Part shown: positions 44,891 through 56,169 of the stretch, piece by piece
Layout: the number at the start of each line of letters is the position of its first letter
Numbering within the stretch: position 1 is the first letter of the stretch
NCBI GenBank assembly: GCA_026686845.1
Contig: JAIVEN010000001.1
Span: 39,548,001 to 39,612,000 of the forward strand
DNA from: Adenanthera pavonina
Lineage: Eukaryota > Streptophyta > Magnoliopsida > Fabales > Fabaceae
Length of the DNA: 64,000 nucleotides
Direction of reading: 5' to 3'
The notes under the pieces: generated by a model
What the model was told of the DNA's origin: nothing
Database searches by the model: none
What the model saw: only the letters and a program-made list of their open reading frames with translations
Program-made: the position numbers and the translations under genes

Positions 44891-46147
44891 TTTAACATTT
44901 TTTTGAGTTATCTTGGGGTATGCCCCTTTACCGTAAATATTTTTGAGATATTTTTTGAGTTACCTTCCTTTAGAGGAAAAAAAAATCCATTCATTTTATA
45001 AAAAGCAAATGAATATAAGCTTATTGAAACACAAGACCTTACTTACACCTACAAGGTCTCACACAGTGATACAATTAGCCTAAATGCCTGCCTGAGTTAA
45101 AAAACCTCACAACATAGTTATCTACAAATAAATTTATTCATGAATTTTAATTGTATTTATTGTTTTATTATTTTTATTTTAAAACAAAAAGAAAATTAAA
45201 TAAGTGTTAAAAAAATTGGAACCCAATTTTAATGAACCCAAATTGTTCAATATACCTGCAGTGTTTTATTGTCTCACACGGCATATAATCATCCTAAGTA
45301 AAGAATAACCACATTCAATGCAATTGAAATCACCAAAACTCATGCTGCCATTTCAAAATTGTATTCAACCTAATCACCAAGTATTCATGACAGCATGTTA
45401 AAAATGCACAAATGAAAAGGGCCAAGACGTTGGAAGAAAGCAAAAGTATACCAAGAAAGATAAAAATCTCTCCATAAATCTAAGCAAGATACAAATAACA
45501 ACGGGTAGTGAGGGCGCTAGTTAGATTGAGACATTGAATGAATCACAACACGTTGACATGGGGCATGAGAGAAAGAAGAAAATTTAAATAATGGTCCGTG
45601 AGTGCTCATGATTAAGCGGCCAAAAAAATATTTTGTATGACAAGTTTATGATCCAAAATATAAGGCATTAGATATTTTTTTTCCTACTTTACCATTATCT
45701 TTAATACTTCCTCTCTCCTTATTTATAAATCTATAATGATAATTGAATTGATATTTAATAAGAGTAAAATAGGAAATATGTATACTTTTTATATTGATTT
45801 CAGTTGAAAAAATAATTTTTTTATTATATATATAATTGATACAAAATACCTTATAATTAACTGAAAACAAAGCAATTATCAATGAAAAGCAAGTTCGTTA
45901 GCAACAACAGAAAAACATCTATTTCAGCCCAATCGATGGTGACTTGGAATATCAATGCTTCTCAGAAACGCAACCCACAAACAGGAGTTCCTCACAACAC
46001 AAATTGTCCAGGAGATAATGATGAAACCGAAAATAGAGCAAATAGTGCCAAAATTATGATTTCCAAAGTTCCAAACAAAAGTCAAGCAGGCAAACAACTT
46101 TTACTCAAGTACCCTACATTTATACTCCAACGGCTATTTGATCCAAT
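44891..46147. other. AT-rich intergenic region
   Basis: No supported gene. The ORF at 45882-46163 (93 codons, plus) has no recognisable domain and its end overlaps the foldback border. The minus ORF at 45646-45882 is AT-rich and low complexity. Confidence 0.4.
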
Positions 46148-47800
46148 CGCAATAAAAAAATAAAATACCAATATCCTATGTTTTCAAAAATATCTGACTT
46201 CGCCTTATGTTTTTCTCTAAATCTTGAAATGTTTCTTCTAGAAAGTAAGGCGTAATGTGGCAGTTCGACTTATGAAAATCAGACTGCTACATTACGTTGT
46301 TTTTTTTATTTTACAAAAGAGGTATGTCACTTGATAAACATTTGCAGCACAATTTTGGGGCTACAAGTAACACTTCACCATGTGTGCAACTTCACAATTT
46401 GCTTTAAAAAAAAAAAAGTAAATTTTTCAATTATTCATTAATTTATTATATAAATTAAATAAAAAATTTAAAAATAAAAATAAATAATTATAATTTTATA
46501 ATATAATAAATAAATTTGACCCAATAAAAGAATATAATAATAAATTATATGACTGCATAAATAAAATATATAGCTTGCTTAATATAATTTTTAAGAAGTA
46601 AATTTCTAAAAAGTATACTTACTTCACATGGAATATATTTCCATGGAATATATTTCCGAGGAAGATTACAAATAATTTATTTATTTCACTTTTTACTTTT
46701 TGAAATGTGCAAATTAATATTTTAAACAAATATCATATATTATATTTTTGTGAGAAATATATTATATTACATTATATTATTAAAGACAAAAAATTATTAT
46801 TTTTTAATTTGAAAAATAATTAATAAATTAGGAATATATTTAAAAAATAATCATAAAAAATTTAAAAAGTTTAGGAAGTAAAACTTTTTCGGGGCTTTAG
46901 TCATGAAAGAGAACTTCTCAAGGTGAGACTTAAATTTTTGAGAAGTTAAAAATTTTTTAGCACCAAGCAAAATTGAATGATCTGCTTTTTGATAAGATTA
47001 ACTTTCCTCCTATACTTCTCTCAACTTTTTAACTTCCCGGAAGTTAAGTCTTATCTTGAGAAATTCTCATTCCCAACTAAAACTTATAAAAGTTCTACTT
47101 TCTACACTTTTTTTAATTTTTTATAATTATTTTTTAAATATATCCTTAATTTATTAACTATTTTTCAAATTAAAAATAATATTTTTATTTTTAATAATAT
47201 AATATAATATAATATATTTATTTAAAATATTAATTTGGACCTCTTAACAAGTAAAAAGTGAAATAAATAAATTATTTATAATTTTTCTAAGGAATATGTT
47301 TCCTTCCAATTATATTTCTCATAAACTTATTTCTTTTGAATTATACTAAATGAGCTAAATATTTTATATATGTAATTACAAGATTTATTATTATATTCTT
47401 TTATTGGATTAAATTTATTTATTATATTATAAAATTATAATTATTTATTTTATTTTTAAATTTTTTTATTTAATTTATTATATAAATTAAAGAATAATTA
47501 AAAAACTTACTTAAAAAAAAAAACAAATTGTAATACGTGCAGCACCAAAATCTTGCCGCTGCAAAGGTCTGTTAAATCTATCAAGTGACAGACCACTTTT
47601 TTAAAATGAAAGAAAAAGGTAATGTAGTGATCGATTTTGATAACTGAGACTACTATATTAGCCCTTACTTTTAAGAGAAGCATTTTAAGACTTGGAGAAA
47701 AATGGAATAGACAGTTACTACTTCAAAGATTTATAGTATCTTGATAAATATTTTTAAAAATATAATATATTGATATCTTATGTTTTTTATTGCATCTGCA
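46148..47800. mobile_element. Foldback element with about 0.8-kb terminal inverted repeats
   Basis: The left arm (46148-46960) and right arm (46990-47800) are inverted copies. Matches include GCAATAAAAAA at the outer ends, TCAAGTGACAGACC near 47585 against GGTATGTCACTTGAT near 46320, and AGAACTTCTCAAGGTGAGAC at 46911 against its inverse at 47050. Only about 25-30 bp separate the arms. There is no coding content. The size and structure suit a Mutator-like or other foldback MITE. A convincing target duplication was not found, so the superfamily is open. Confidence 0.75.
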
Positions 47801-48400
47801 TAAAAAAAACCAATACTAATAAACACCAGATCAAACACCCTGCGGACGTGCTTTAAAAGAAGCACAGAACAACGCAATTTTCCATTTCTTCATCCTTGAA
47901 ATCTCACAACCAAGCATTCAAAGATATAATCCAGAGCAAATAGTGGGTCCCAACTAAATCACTCACATGTACAATAAACTTCATGCTGATCTATTAACCT
48001 TCAATCAAATAATGCAGAGAAAGTTAAAAAAAAAAAAAACTAAGATGTTCAGATTTTGAAGTATTGGTAGGGTACCTTGAAAATTGGAGGTGACGTTCAC
48101 CTTCACCTTGAAAGATGCTGCTGCTTGTTTTTCGCTTCTCCGTTCAGCTCACGTTCCAGATTTCCTCTTTCGTCTTCCAAGCTTCTCTGTTTGAAGGTAT
48201 ATTCTCAGTGCCGTTCCCTCCACCTTTCTCGCTCTCTAGCACTCGCTTTTGCTCTCTCTGGCTTTCTGTTCTTCAGTCTCCACCCCCTTTCGCTCTCTTC
48301 TCTTTCTCTCCGCCTCTTGCTCTCTGCAACGTCCCTTTGTAGCCTCTCTCCGCTCTGTCATAACATAACGGGAGAGAGGCATTTGAATTTGAATTAACGT
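47801..48400. other. Mixed region ending in a pyrimidine-rich tract
   Basis: 47830-48060 is ordinary AT-balanced sequence. 48100-48360 is C/T-rich with repeated CTCTCTC and TTTCGCTCTC motifs, producing overlapping ORFs (48077-48397 and 48115-48342) whose translations are Ser/Leu low complexity. On the minus strand it would be a GA-rich leader followed by non-coding sequence, as in a plant 5' UTR. No downstream coding exon is recognised, so I call no gene. Confidence 0.4.
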
Positions 48401-49360
48401 AACCGTCGTATCTTGTACGAATATAAAATAAGTGCACTTGAAAGTAAGAAAATATAAATTAAATTAAAATAACTTTTTTGTAATTGAATTTTTTCTGTTT
48501 GCAATTTATTCTAATTTTTAATCTGCATAACAAAAAATGATAAAAAAGTAATTAAAAATAATAAATTTTAACAAACATATTTTCAAATTAGCAAAATAAA
48601 TCATAAAATAATTAAAATCAAATCAGATCCTTTTTATGAGTAATGTCTTCGCATGTATTTTTTACCATGGTTATTCTTCAGTCATAATCAAATGAGTTTT
48701 CGTATTTTTTGAAAGCATGTTTTTTAAACAAATTTATCTAGTAAGTTCCTTTTTTTTTTGTTTTCTCATCTCTAAAACTATTTTACAAGTTAATGCTATA
48801 AAAATATTATTTTTTATTTTGATCTAAGAAATAGTTATTTAAAATTGTTTTACAAATAATTTTCAAAAATGAAAAACAAAAACACCATCACGCCCTAATT
48901 TTTACTAATAAAAAACTCTCATGGTGCAAACAGAACTAAAATAGAGTTCTTTAATTTAGTTGAAAGGGGTCTATAATTTATTCTCAATACTTCAAGACAG
49001 ATAAGGTAAACTCCTAGTGTATGACACAAAAAGAATAGAGTTCATTAAATGCCCACTTTTAAATTCTTCGATAAAATTGAGTGGTGATTATTTTACAACT
49101 GAACATCTTATTATTACCTTCGGAAATAAATTCTTTCACATGTTATAATTTTTTTAAGAAATATTATGGAAAGATAACATTTTTGTTTTAGATACAGAGA
49201 CTTTTACGTTTATTTTTATTTTCCTTGTATCCATCACCATGTCATGGGAAGTTGGGAATTGGACTTTTCACCTTGATCCACTTCTGATTACTTGACGTAG
49301 TTTTCTTAAAAATTATTTGCTGTGGTATTTTCATTAAAAAACATTTGATCTGGTTATTTA
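48401..49360. other. AT-rich intergenic region
   Basis: No ORF of note, no repeat structure and no recognised element. Confidence 0.5.
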
Positions 49361-49752
49361 GGGCAGGTTTGTTTAAACTTTTTAAAAAAAAAAAATAACT
49401 TTCAAATTGTTTAAAAAAAGTGATTAATTATTTATAGATTTTATAAAAATCACAAATTATTTTGTGTTTAGTTAAAATAAAAAAAATACATTTTAAATTG
49501 TTTAGTAATTAAAGTTGGTGATAGAAGATAAAAATAAATAAATATTTGTATTATAATATTCCTTCAAAGCCAAAAATTGTTATTTTTGTAATTTTTAAAG
49601 TCAATTATATACATCTCCGCTTCTTTCACCTTTATCTCTCTTATCTACCATAACTTTTTTTTAATTTTGATTATTTTAAAAATTTAAACAAACATCCTAA
49701 AAAATTTTAAAAGTATTTTTTTTATATAAAAAGGATGAAACAAACATGCTCA
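49361..49752. mobile_element. MITE-like element with GGGCAGGTTTGTTT ends
   Basis: The left end GGGCAGGTTTGTTT is mirrored by GAAACAAACATGCTC at 49738-49752. The interior is AT-rich and non-coding. A second AAACAAACTAGCTC copy at 49805-49818, followed by the same CATAATTTTATCC as at 49752, suggests a local duplication of the right end. No clear target duplication was seen. Confidence 0.5.
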
Positions 49753-49948
49753 TAATTTTATCCTATTTATAAAAAGGTAATTTTTTTCAATAAAAAAAAA
49801 ACTAAAACAAACTAGCTCATAATTTTATCCTATTTCTTAATCAATTTCCATCTGTTTACGACATAAATTTCAACATGAAAGTGCAAAGGATAGCATCATT
49901 TGGAGTTAAATAAAATTTTGCAAATGGACAATTTTCGTTAACTGCATG

Positions 49949-50331
49949 TAGAGCCGGTATTAAGCCTGACAGGTCAGCTCATTTAGCTCGATAAAATGGG
50001 TGGACTGAATTTTGAAAATGTGAGCACAAATAGAAAATAGACTTTTTGAGCTTGGTCTGTTTAGATTTGGCTTGTGGTAAACCAGCCTGTTTGGCCAGTT
50101 TTTTTTGTTTAAAATATTATAAAAACATATTATTTTATTAATTAGTGATTTATAAATTATAAAATTTAAATATCATGTTGATTTTTTGTTAATGATGATA
50201 ATGATTAATTGTATTAATTTAAATAGTTATATGAAAAATATATATATATATTTTAAAAAAAGGGCCCGCGGGCTTGCTAGGCAAAATAGACTTTCCGACT
50301 CAACCCGATTTGGGCCGGTCCACTAGCTCTA
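49949..50331. mobile_element. hAT-like MITE, 383 bp
   Basis: Terminal inverted repeats begin TAGAGCCGGT and end ACTAGCTCTA. Flanking octamers are ACTGCATG (49941-49948) and ATTGCATG (50332-50339), an 8-bp duplication with one mismatch as expected for the hAT superfamily. The interior has G/C-rich subterminal parts around an AT-rich core and no ORF. It is non-autonomous. Confidence 0.75.
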
Positions 50332-50339
50332 ATTGCATG

Positions 50340-51035
50340 ATCTTGAGAGAACACTCAAATGGTTCCAGGCCATGTGAAGCTTCTAATTAGCAAGCATCAA
50401 TCTCAAGTCATGAAAAGTATGAAGTTGCTGATAAATTTTACACATTTTTTTTCAAACCATTAATTTACTTTGACCTTTTTTTTCTAATGTATCGTCCGAT
50501 TTTTGAAAGGTATATTGAATCCTAACTAATTTAAATCAAATCGAGTCAAATTATATAAATATAAAACTCTCTCAACATCAATTTTCTCCATACACACAAC
50601 TCAAATCCTTACCTTATTTGAGAAGAATAAGTACCAAATTACTTGAATCAATTGTTATTGGTTATTTAGACTGCTCTTGCACTTGAGGAAATAGAACTAG
50701 AAAAAATATTGATTTATCCCATCAGAGTACAAATGAAAAGCACCTAATTAGAGAAAATGATAGAATGTGAAGTACTCCCAAAATGCTCATTAAAAGAATA
50801 GAACCAAGTTTGGTAAAATAAGGATGCCACCATCACTTACTAATTTAATAGCCAACTGCCTTGAGTAAAGAAGACATCTTTTCCAAACCTAAGAATGGAA
50901 CAAGATTTAGATTTTAGAGTTCTAATTTATATTCCTAAGGATGGCCTGCTAGATATACATGCAGAAACATAACATATGGTTTTCAAGTAATGCAGGTAAT
51001 GCATCACCAAAAAGCTACAGAAGATGCATGCATGC
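50340..51035. other. Intergenic region
   Basis: No supported gene or element. It ends at CATGC (51031-51035), directly before the LTR of the chromovirus. Confidence 0.5.
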
Positions 51036-51480
51036 TGATAGATGGCTTATGAAAAAAAATTAAGGTATGACATAAATTAAATCTACTAGACTTAAATTGA
51101 GCAAGAATCTTACTCAAAGAAAACTAATAGCCACTAGAGAATCTCTAAGAAGTGAATGAATTATGATTATAACTCAAGATGCCCTCTACATGTTGACATA
51201 CAACTTATTTATAAGAAAAATAATTATCTAGACTCCCTAAAATACCTAAACCACTAAGAAACTGACTTTGGCAATGAGTGCTCCAAACCTGATCATGCTG
51301 AATAAAATAATAAAAATATCTTAAACAGAATGTTAACTGACTCTACGTTACTAAACTTGTGCAATACACTAACAACTACTGAAAATAATTAAAAATTTGA
51401 GAAAAGCAAACTCAAAATAAAAATTAGACTCCATCAAATAGCCACTAGTTTGCTTCCACTTGGCTTCCTATGTGCATAGG
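51036..51480 (-). mobile_element. Chromovirus 3' LTR, main part
   Basis: The left edge TGATAGATGGCTTA equals the 5' LTR edge at 59830, and 51070-51400 aligns with 59850-60190 base by base (shared GAATTATGATTATAACTCAA). The LTR is interrupted after ATAGG (51476-51480) by the 4667-bp solo LTR and finishes at 56153-56169. The total is about 462 bp without the duplication. Confidence 0.8.
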
Positions 51481-51649
51481 TGTGAACACCATATTTTGTT
51501 CGGATAATTTTAAAAATATATATAAATATAATAATAATAAAAATAATAATAAATAAATAATAGAAAATGCCAAAAAAAAGAAAGCAAAAAAGAAAAGATT
51601 AAAACAAAAAAGAAACAAAATAAAAAAAATAAATTAAAAAAAAAAAGAA

Positions 51650-52310
51650 GAAGAAGGGTTTTAACCTTGGACTGAAATTGTTTTAGCCCAAGGTTGACCT
51701 GAGCCCATTTGGGGGCTCAGGCATGAGACACAAGAGGAGAGAGCTAGGGTGTCCGAGGGGATGGGGGGTGCCGCGAGGAAAGAAGAAAAGGAGAGGAGAG
51801 AGAGGGAGTAGCCGGAGAGAGAGCCTGGAGGCCGAGGAGGCCGGTCCACGGAGGAACAACCGAAAGGAGGGACCGAGCAAGGAGGAGGAGCCATTGGCGA
51901 AGTGGGGGGGTGAGAGCAGAGGAAGAGGGGAAATACAGAGGGGTCCGCAGCAAAGTCAAGAGGAAGCTGAGACCAAAGAGGAGGAGGAGCTGCGATGGAC
52001 CCACGAAAACCGAGGGAGATCTAAACAGAGGGAGCCGCGGCTGAGAAAATAAACAGAGAGCGAAGAGAACAGAGAAAGGAAGCTAAGGAAACAGGGGCGA
52101 ACACGAGAGAGAGTGATTAAGAGCGAGGAAAAGTGGAATGAGAGACGATTAAAGGAAGAGAGCCTGGAGGCCAAGGAGGCTAGTCAACGAAGGAGCAACC
52201 GAAGGGAGGGTCCATCAAGAGCAACGGAGCCGAGAAAGAACGAGGGGAGTCCGAGCGATTGAAGAAGAGAAGAGATCAGCTTTCGAAGATTCGAAAGCAA
52301 GACGAAAGAG
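51650..52310 (+). repeat. GA-rich block within the Ogre LTR
   Basis: Strongly purine-rich plus strand (GAGGAG, GAGAGAG runs) with a partly repeated AGAGCCTGGAGGCC..GAGGAGGC at about 51820 and 52160. It corresponds to the C/T-rich plus-strand tract 13640-14840 of the minus-oriented LTR. It might be part of the transcribed leader. Confidence 0.55.
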
Positions 52311-54669
52311 AGTGCTAAGTCACAAGCTTCACCTTCCGTGGTTCCGTGATTCTCATTCCCATCTTCATCATATCCTCATAATGCCGCAGCTCCATTGTCC
52401 CTACGTCATTCACAGCTTTGTCCACCATCTCTCTGATCGTCTTCCTCGTCTCACTCGGGGGAGGTGCAGATTTGGAGAAGGGAAGGAACTGAGGGAGTGA
52501 GACCAAGAAACGATTGGTGCATTCGGCTATTAGGGCACCCAAACAGGTGATGTTTTCGCTTCCTTAGTCCTCCTGTTTTCCCCTTCAGATGTTATTGAAT
52601 GAATCCGCACTTGGCTATTACTTTTCTCCTCTATAAATTGTTGGGCATTAATGCTTTTAAAGCTTGGTGGTGTTTGACCTATTATGTTTAATTTTGGTGT
52701 ATAATGCTGGCTGTTGTTTTAGAATGTACAACATTAATGATACAGAAAATAAATAGGACAACTTTCTGCTCCTTACACTTTCGGATAGTATGCTTGCCAT
52801 GTGTTTGATCAAATACTTGAAAAAGAGTATATTAGCTACAGTGGGTTTCCTTTTTATTGACTTGAGAGTTTAGTAGTACCTGAGTTGATCTGTTTTTTTT
52901 TTTTTTGTCATTTTCATCACAAAATCCAATGTTGTGAAGATGTATTTGAGTGTTCCTGGATGTTCTATTTTATTGTAACTTTTGAAAGCTTGATTTTAGT
53001 GCCTATGTTCATCTAATCAAGAATTCGGTATACTATTCGATAAAATATGGGGGCTGTTGTTAATGGTTTGAGATAACAATTCTTATTGCTGCTTGTATGG
53101 GGATGGTGTGTGATGTTTATTTCAATAAGGGTTTTTCCTCGGATCCTATCTTGACTATTTTTTTTAATAGTGATTATCAACTGAAATCTTTTGTTTTCAT
53201 ATGAGTTTATTTTAATGAAGCTTGATGTTTGAGATGAAGTCAGATTGCTCACACTCATGCACTGTAGAAAATGAATATAGTCTCATACTGATAGGAAAAC
53301 ATGTCTAACCCATAAGCTTATGACTCAATTCTTGTATTTACTATGACGTGTTACTATATGACCATGAGTGCTGACTTGGGTCATTTCTAAAAAAAGAAAG
53401 AAAACCCCATACCCTATTTTTGGAGAGAGAAAAAGAAAATGCCTGCAGAATGTTCCATAAAATGCTTGAAAAAGATGTGCTTCAAATAGTATAGATGTTT
53501 TTCTGGACATAAAGTTTAACTAGGGTCTTCATTGTTAAGGGGCCTTATATTTTTGTTTGGTAGCACCTGCCACTTGGAAGGAAATCATTGTCTGCCATAT
53601 TAATATATGTGTGTGTGTAAGCTATTTGACTCGGGCTCTTACTCTAAAGGGTAGACCTTGCATCTTGTACAAACCTGAATATATGAGTTTCAATTCAGTG
53701 CATGATTGGAATTATTGGGCTATGGGAGCATTTTGTAGGCTTAATGTCTTGATGGGAGTCTTAGAAGGCTTCCTATTGGATTAATCTTCATTCTCACAAT
53801 CTCCCAATGTTTTAAAAGGTCCTATATGTGATGATTTTGCGGCCTTGTACGTTAGACTCTTGTGGAGTTTGGTTGTCAATTTGAATATCATTTGGTATAT
53901 CATTAAGCCATTCATGTTTCGTGTGATAGTGCAAGAATATGGGGACCAATACTAATCAAACTTGTTTACTGAACCTTATTAAGACTTAATGATATAGGAA
54001 GTTCTTTATCTGGCTTTTTTTTAATGCATTAAGAAGTTGTTAAATTAAGTTGGCTCTCAAGGGAATTATCATCACAACAACTAATGTTTTCTTTGCTCTT
54101 TCATTGGCATTCCTATACATGTGAGCCATATGGATGAGTGAGCTAGAATTCAGGAAGAGCACAACCGAGGAAAAGGGAAGGAGATTTGAAAGGAAGGTTG
54201 AACTGCAAGGCACTAAGATCGCCATCTGATCATCATGGGAGCATGAAGTCAAGCTGGAAAAGAATGAATCACCTTCATCAAAGTAACGACCAATCAAAAG
54301 GAGAAAACAATTTGATTTTTCTCTCTTTATTTCTTGTAATTTTATGTTGAAATAAATTATTATTTAAGCATGCACACACACACATTGATAAATTGTATTT
54401 GATTTTTGTTTTTATTTCTGATTTTGATTTTTATTTGATTATGGGTTTTTCTTCCTTTTGCCTTTAGAGTTTGCTACGAAGAACCAAGTCTCCGTGTGCC
54501 CATAAAGCATCAGTCAAGTGTACCATGAGTGAGGAGTTGCCATGGTACAAACATTGGCTAAATCTTATTTTTTTTTAATATTTATGAGTACTAATGGTTT
54601 TTTTTAAATAAAAATAAATGATTCAATGAGAGCCCTTTATTTTAAATTTTTATTTTTGCCTTTATGTTT

Positions 54670-55350
54670 CGAGTGGTAACACCGTAGGCATTTAGATGTT
54701 AATTAGCGAGCTGTGAGTGATAAAGTCACCACAGATCCTGATTGATTTTTTTTCTAAAGAAAAATAATAAATAAAACAAATAAATAATATCAATATATAC
54801 ATAAAAGTCGTATCGTTAAATTCTTTTTATTGCTTGTCTTTTTATAAAACAATCATACTCGTATTTATTTTTATAATTTAATATAAAAAATGATTTCATT
54901 TTTCCAATTTTATCCTTTTAGTCTTTTTTACCTTTTGCCTCGAGTGGCATAACCGCGAGCATACAAGTGTAAATCAGCAAATTATGAGTGATCAAGTTAC
55001 CATATATGCTATTTGATTTTCATTTAAAAAAATTTTTTCTGGTATTTTCTACTCCGAGTGGTAACACCATAAGCATGTAAGCATAAATCAGTAACTTGTG
55101 AGTGATAAAATCACCACATATGCTAATTATTATTTTTCAAAACATACGTAATGATCACATTTTTTAATCCCTTTTTTTATAAATAAATAGGTGTTAAAAG
55201 GATTTTTATAATAAAAAAGAAAAAATTATTTGTATAAAAAAATTATTTATTTTCTTTCGAATTTTTTGTGCCTTTTTGTCTCGAGTAACACCACCACGGA
55301 CATTTAGGTATCAATGGGTATATTGTGAGTGATAAGGTCACACATAAGCT
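54670..55350 (+). repeat. Four diverged tandem repeats inside the Ogre LTR
   Basis: Units of about 65 bp starting at 54670, 54941, 55055 and 55282 share CGAGTGGTAACACC, CATTTAG or CATGTAAG, and GTGAGTGATAAAGTCACCACA. They are spaced irregularly by AT-rich DNA. Two related units occur in the other LTR near 11910 and 12180. Confidence 0.65.
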
Positions 55351-56152
55351 AATTGATTTTGTTGTTTTCAAATATTTCCTTTTCAAATCAAGATAAAAAT
55401 GTTCAAAATCGAACATAATTTTAATCATATTTTCTAAATTGAGGAAAAACATATCTTCTCTTTTAGAAGTTGATTAAACCAAAAATAAATAAATGAAAAG
55501 AGCAAATAATGGGAATTAATTTGTCTTTTACAAATTAAAACATACCAACCAATTCTAAAGATTATTTTCTTTGTGGAAAGATAAATTATTTTCTATAAAT
55601 CTCTCTTTTCAAAGAATATATATAATAAAAATATCAACCCAATGACACGTATTTCTAGCCCGAACTACGTCGACTTTGATCCCTATCGCAGGATACGTAG
55701 ACCCCAAACTCTAATTCTGGGTCAAGTCCACTTTTGTAAATAAATAACATTTTCTTTTTAATTTATTTTTCCCAACTTTTCATATTTTCATTTTATTATT
55801 TATTTTCATTTTCACATTTTTCTTATTTTTGGTATTTATTTTTGCATGTGAATGGTAAAGGGCAATCAAAATAATTTTTAAAAGCCATAAAAATTGCATG
55901 ATCAACCAAAGGTAACCGTTCTTAGAAACGGGTGTTGTGGGGATGCCTAACACATTCCCCACTCACAACCGTACTCCCGAACTCAACTCTGATTCACATG
56001 CCATCCTTATCCTTTTATTTCGGTTTTCCAAAATTTCCCTTAAAATTTTGGTGGCGACTTCTCCGAAATCGGCCCCCGTCATGTGGGCCAATTTCTCTCT
56101 TTTTCTTCCATTTCCCACGCCATCCGCGTCGCATTTTCGGGTGTGACAATAG

Positions 56153-56169
56153 GTCATTAGAGGCTTATC
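56153..56169 (-). mobile_element. Chromovirus 3' LTR, first 17 bp
   Basis: On the minus strand TGATAAGCCTCTAATGA follows a polypurine tract (AAAGGGGGGAGACA, 56168-56182) and is the start of the 3' LTR. The rest lies at 51036-51480 beyond the solo LTR. Confidence 0.75.

Larger units (their letters stand above)
51481..56147 (+). mobile_element. Complete Tat/Ogre solo LTR, 4667 bp, with ATAGG target duplication
   Basis: Starts TGTGAACACCATATTTTG and ends CGGGTGTGACA, the same ends as the 3' LTR at 11076-15119. It is flanked by ATAGG at 51476-51480 and 56148-56152. The target is the chromovirus 3' LTR, which becomes continuous when the element is removed. Internal order: AT-rich start, GA-rich block (51700-52310), a mixed central part, diverged tandem repeats (54670-55350) and a conserved 3' part (55480-56147). 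There is no coding content; the ORFs at 51661-52174 are purine-tract artefacts. One LTR only, so it arose by LTR-LTR recombination. Confidence 0.88.

Noticed and set aside
45882..46163. 93-codon ORF (plus)
   Set aside because: No recognisable domain, composition like intergenic DNA, and its end runs into the foldback element.
51661..52174. ORFs up to 109 codons rich in Arg/Glu or Pro/Ser
   Set aside because: Purine-rich LTR block; both strands are open because stop codons are rare in GA/CT tracts.
52627..52640. CTATAAATTG as a promoter TATA box of the Ogre LTR
   Set aside because: Position relative to LTR features could not be tested and the other LTR was not clearly alike.
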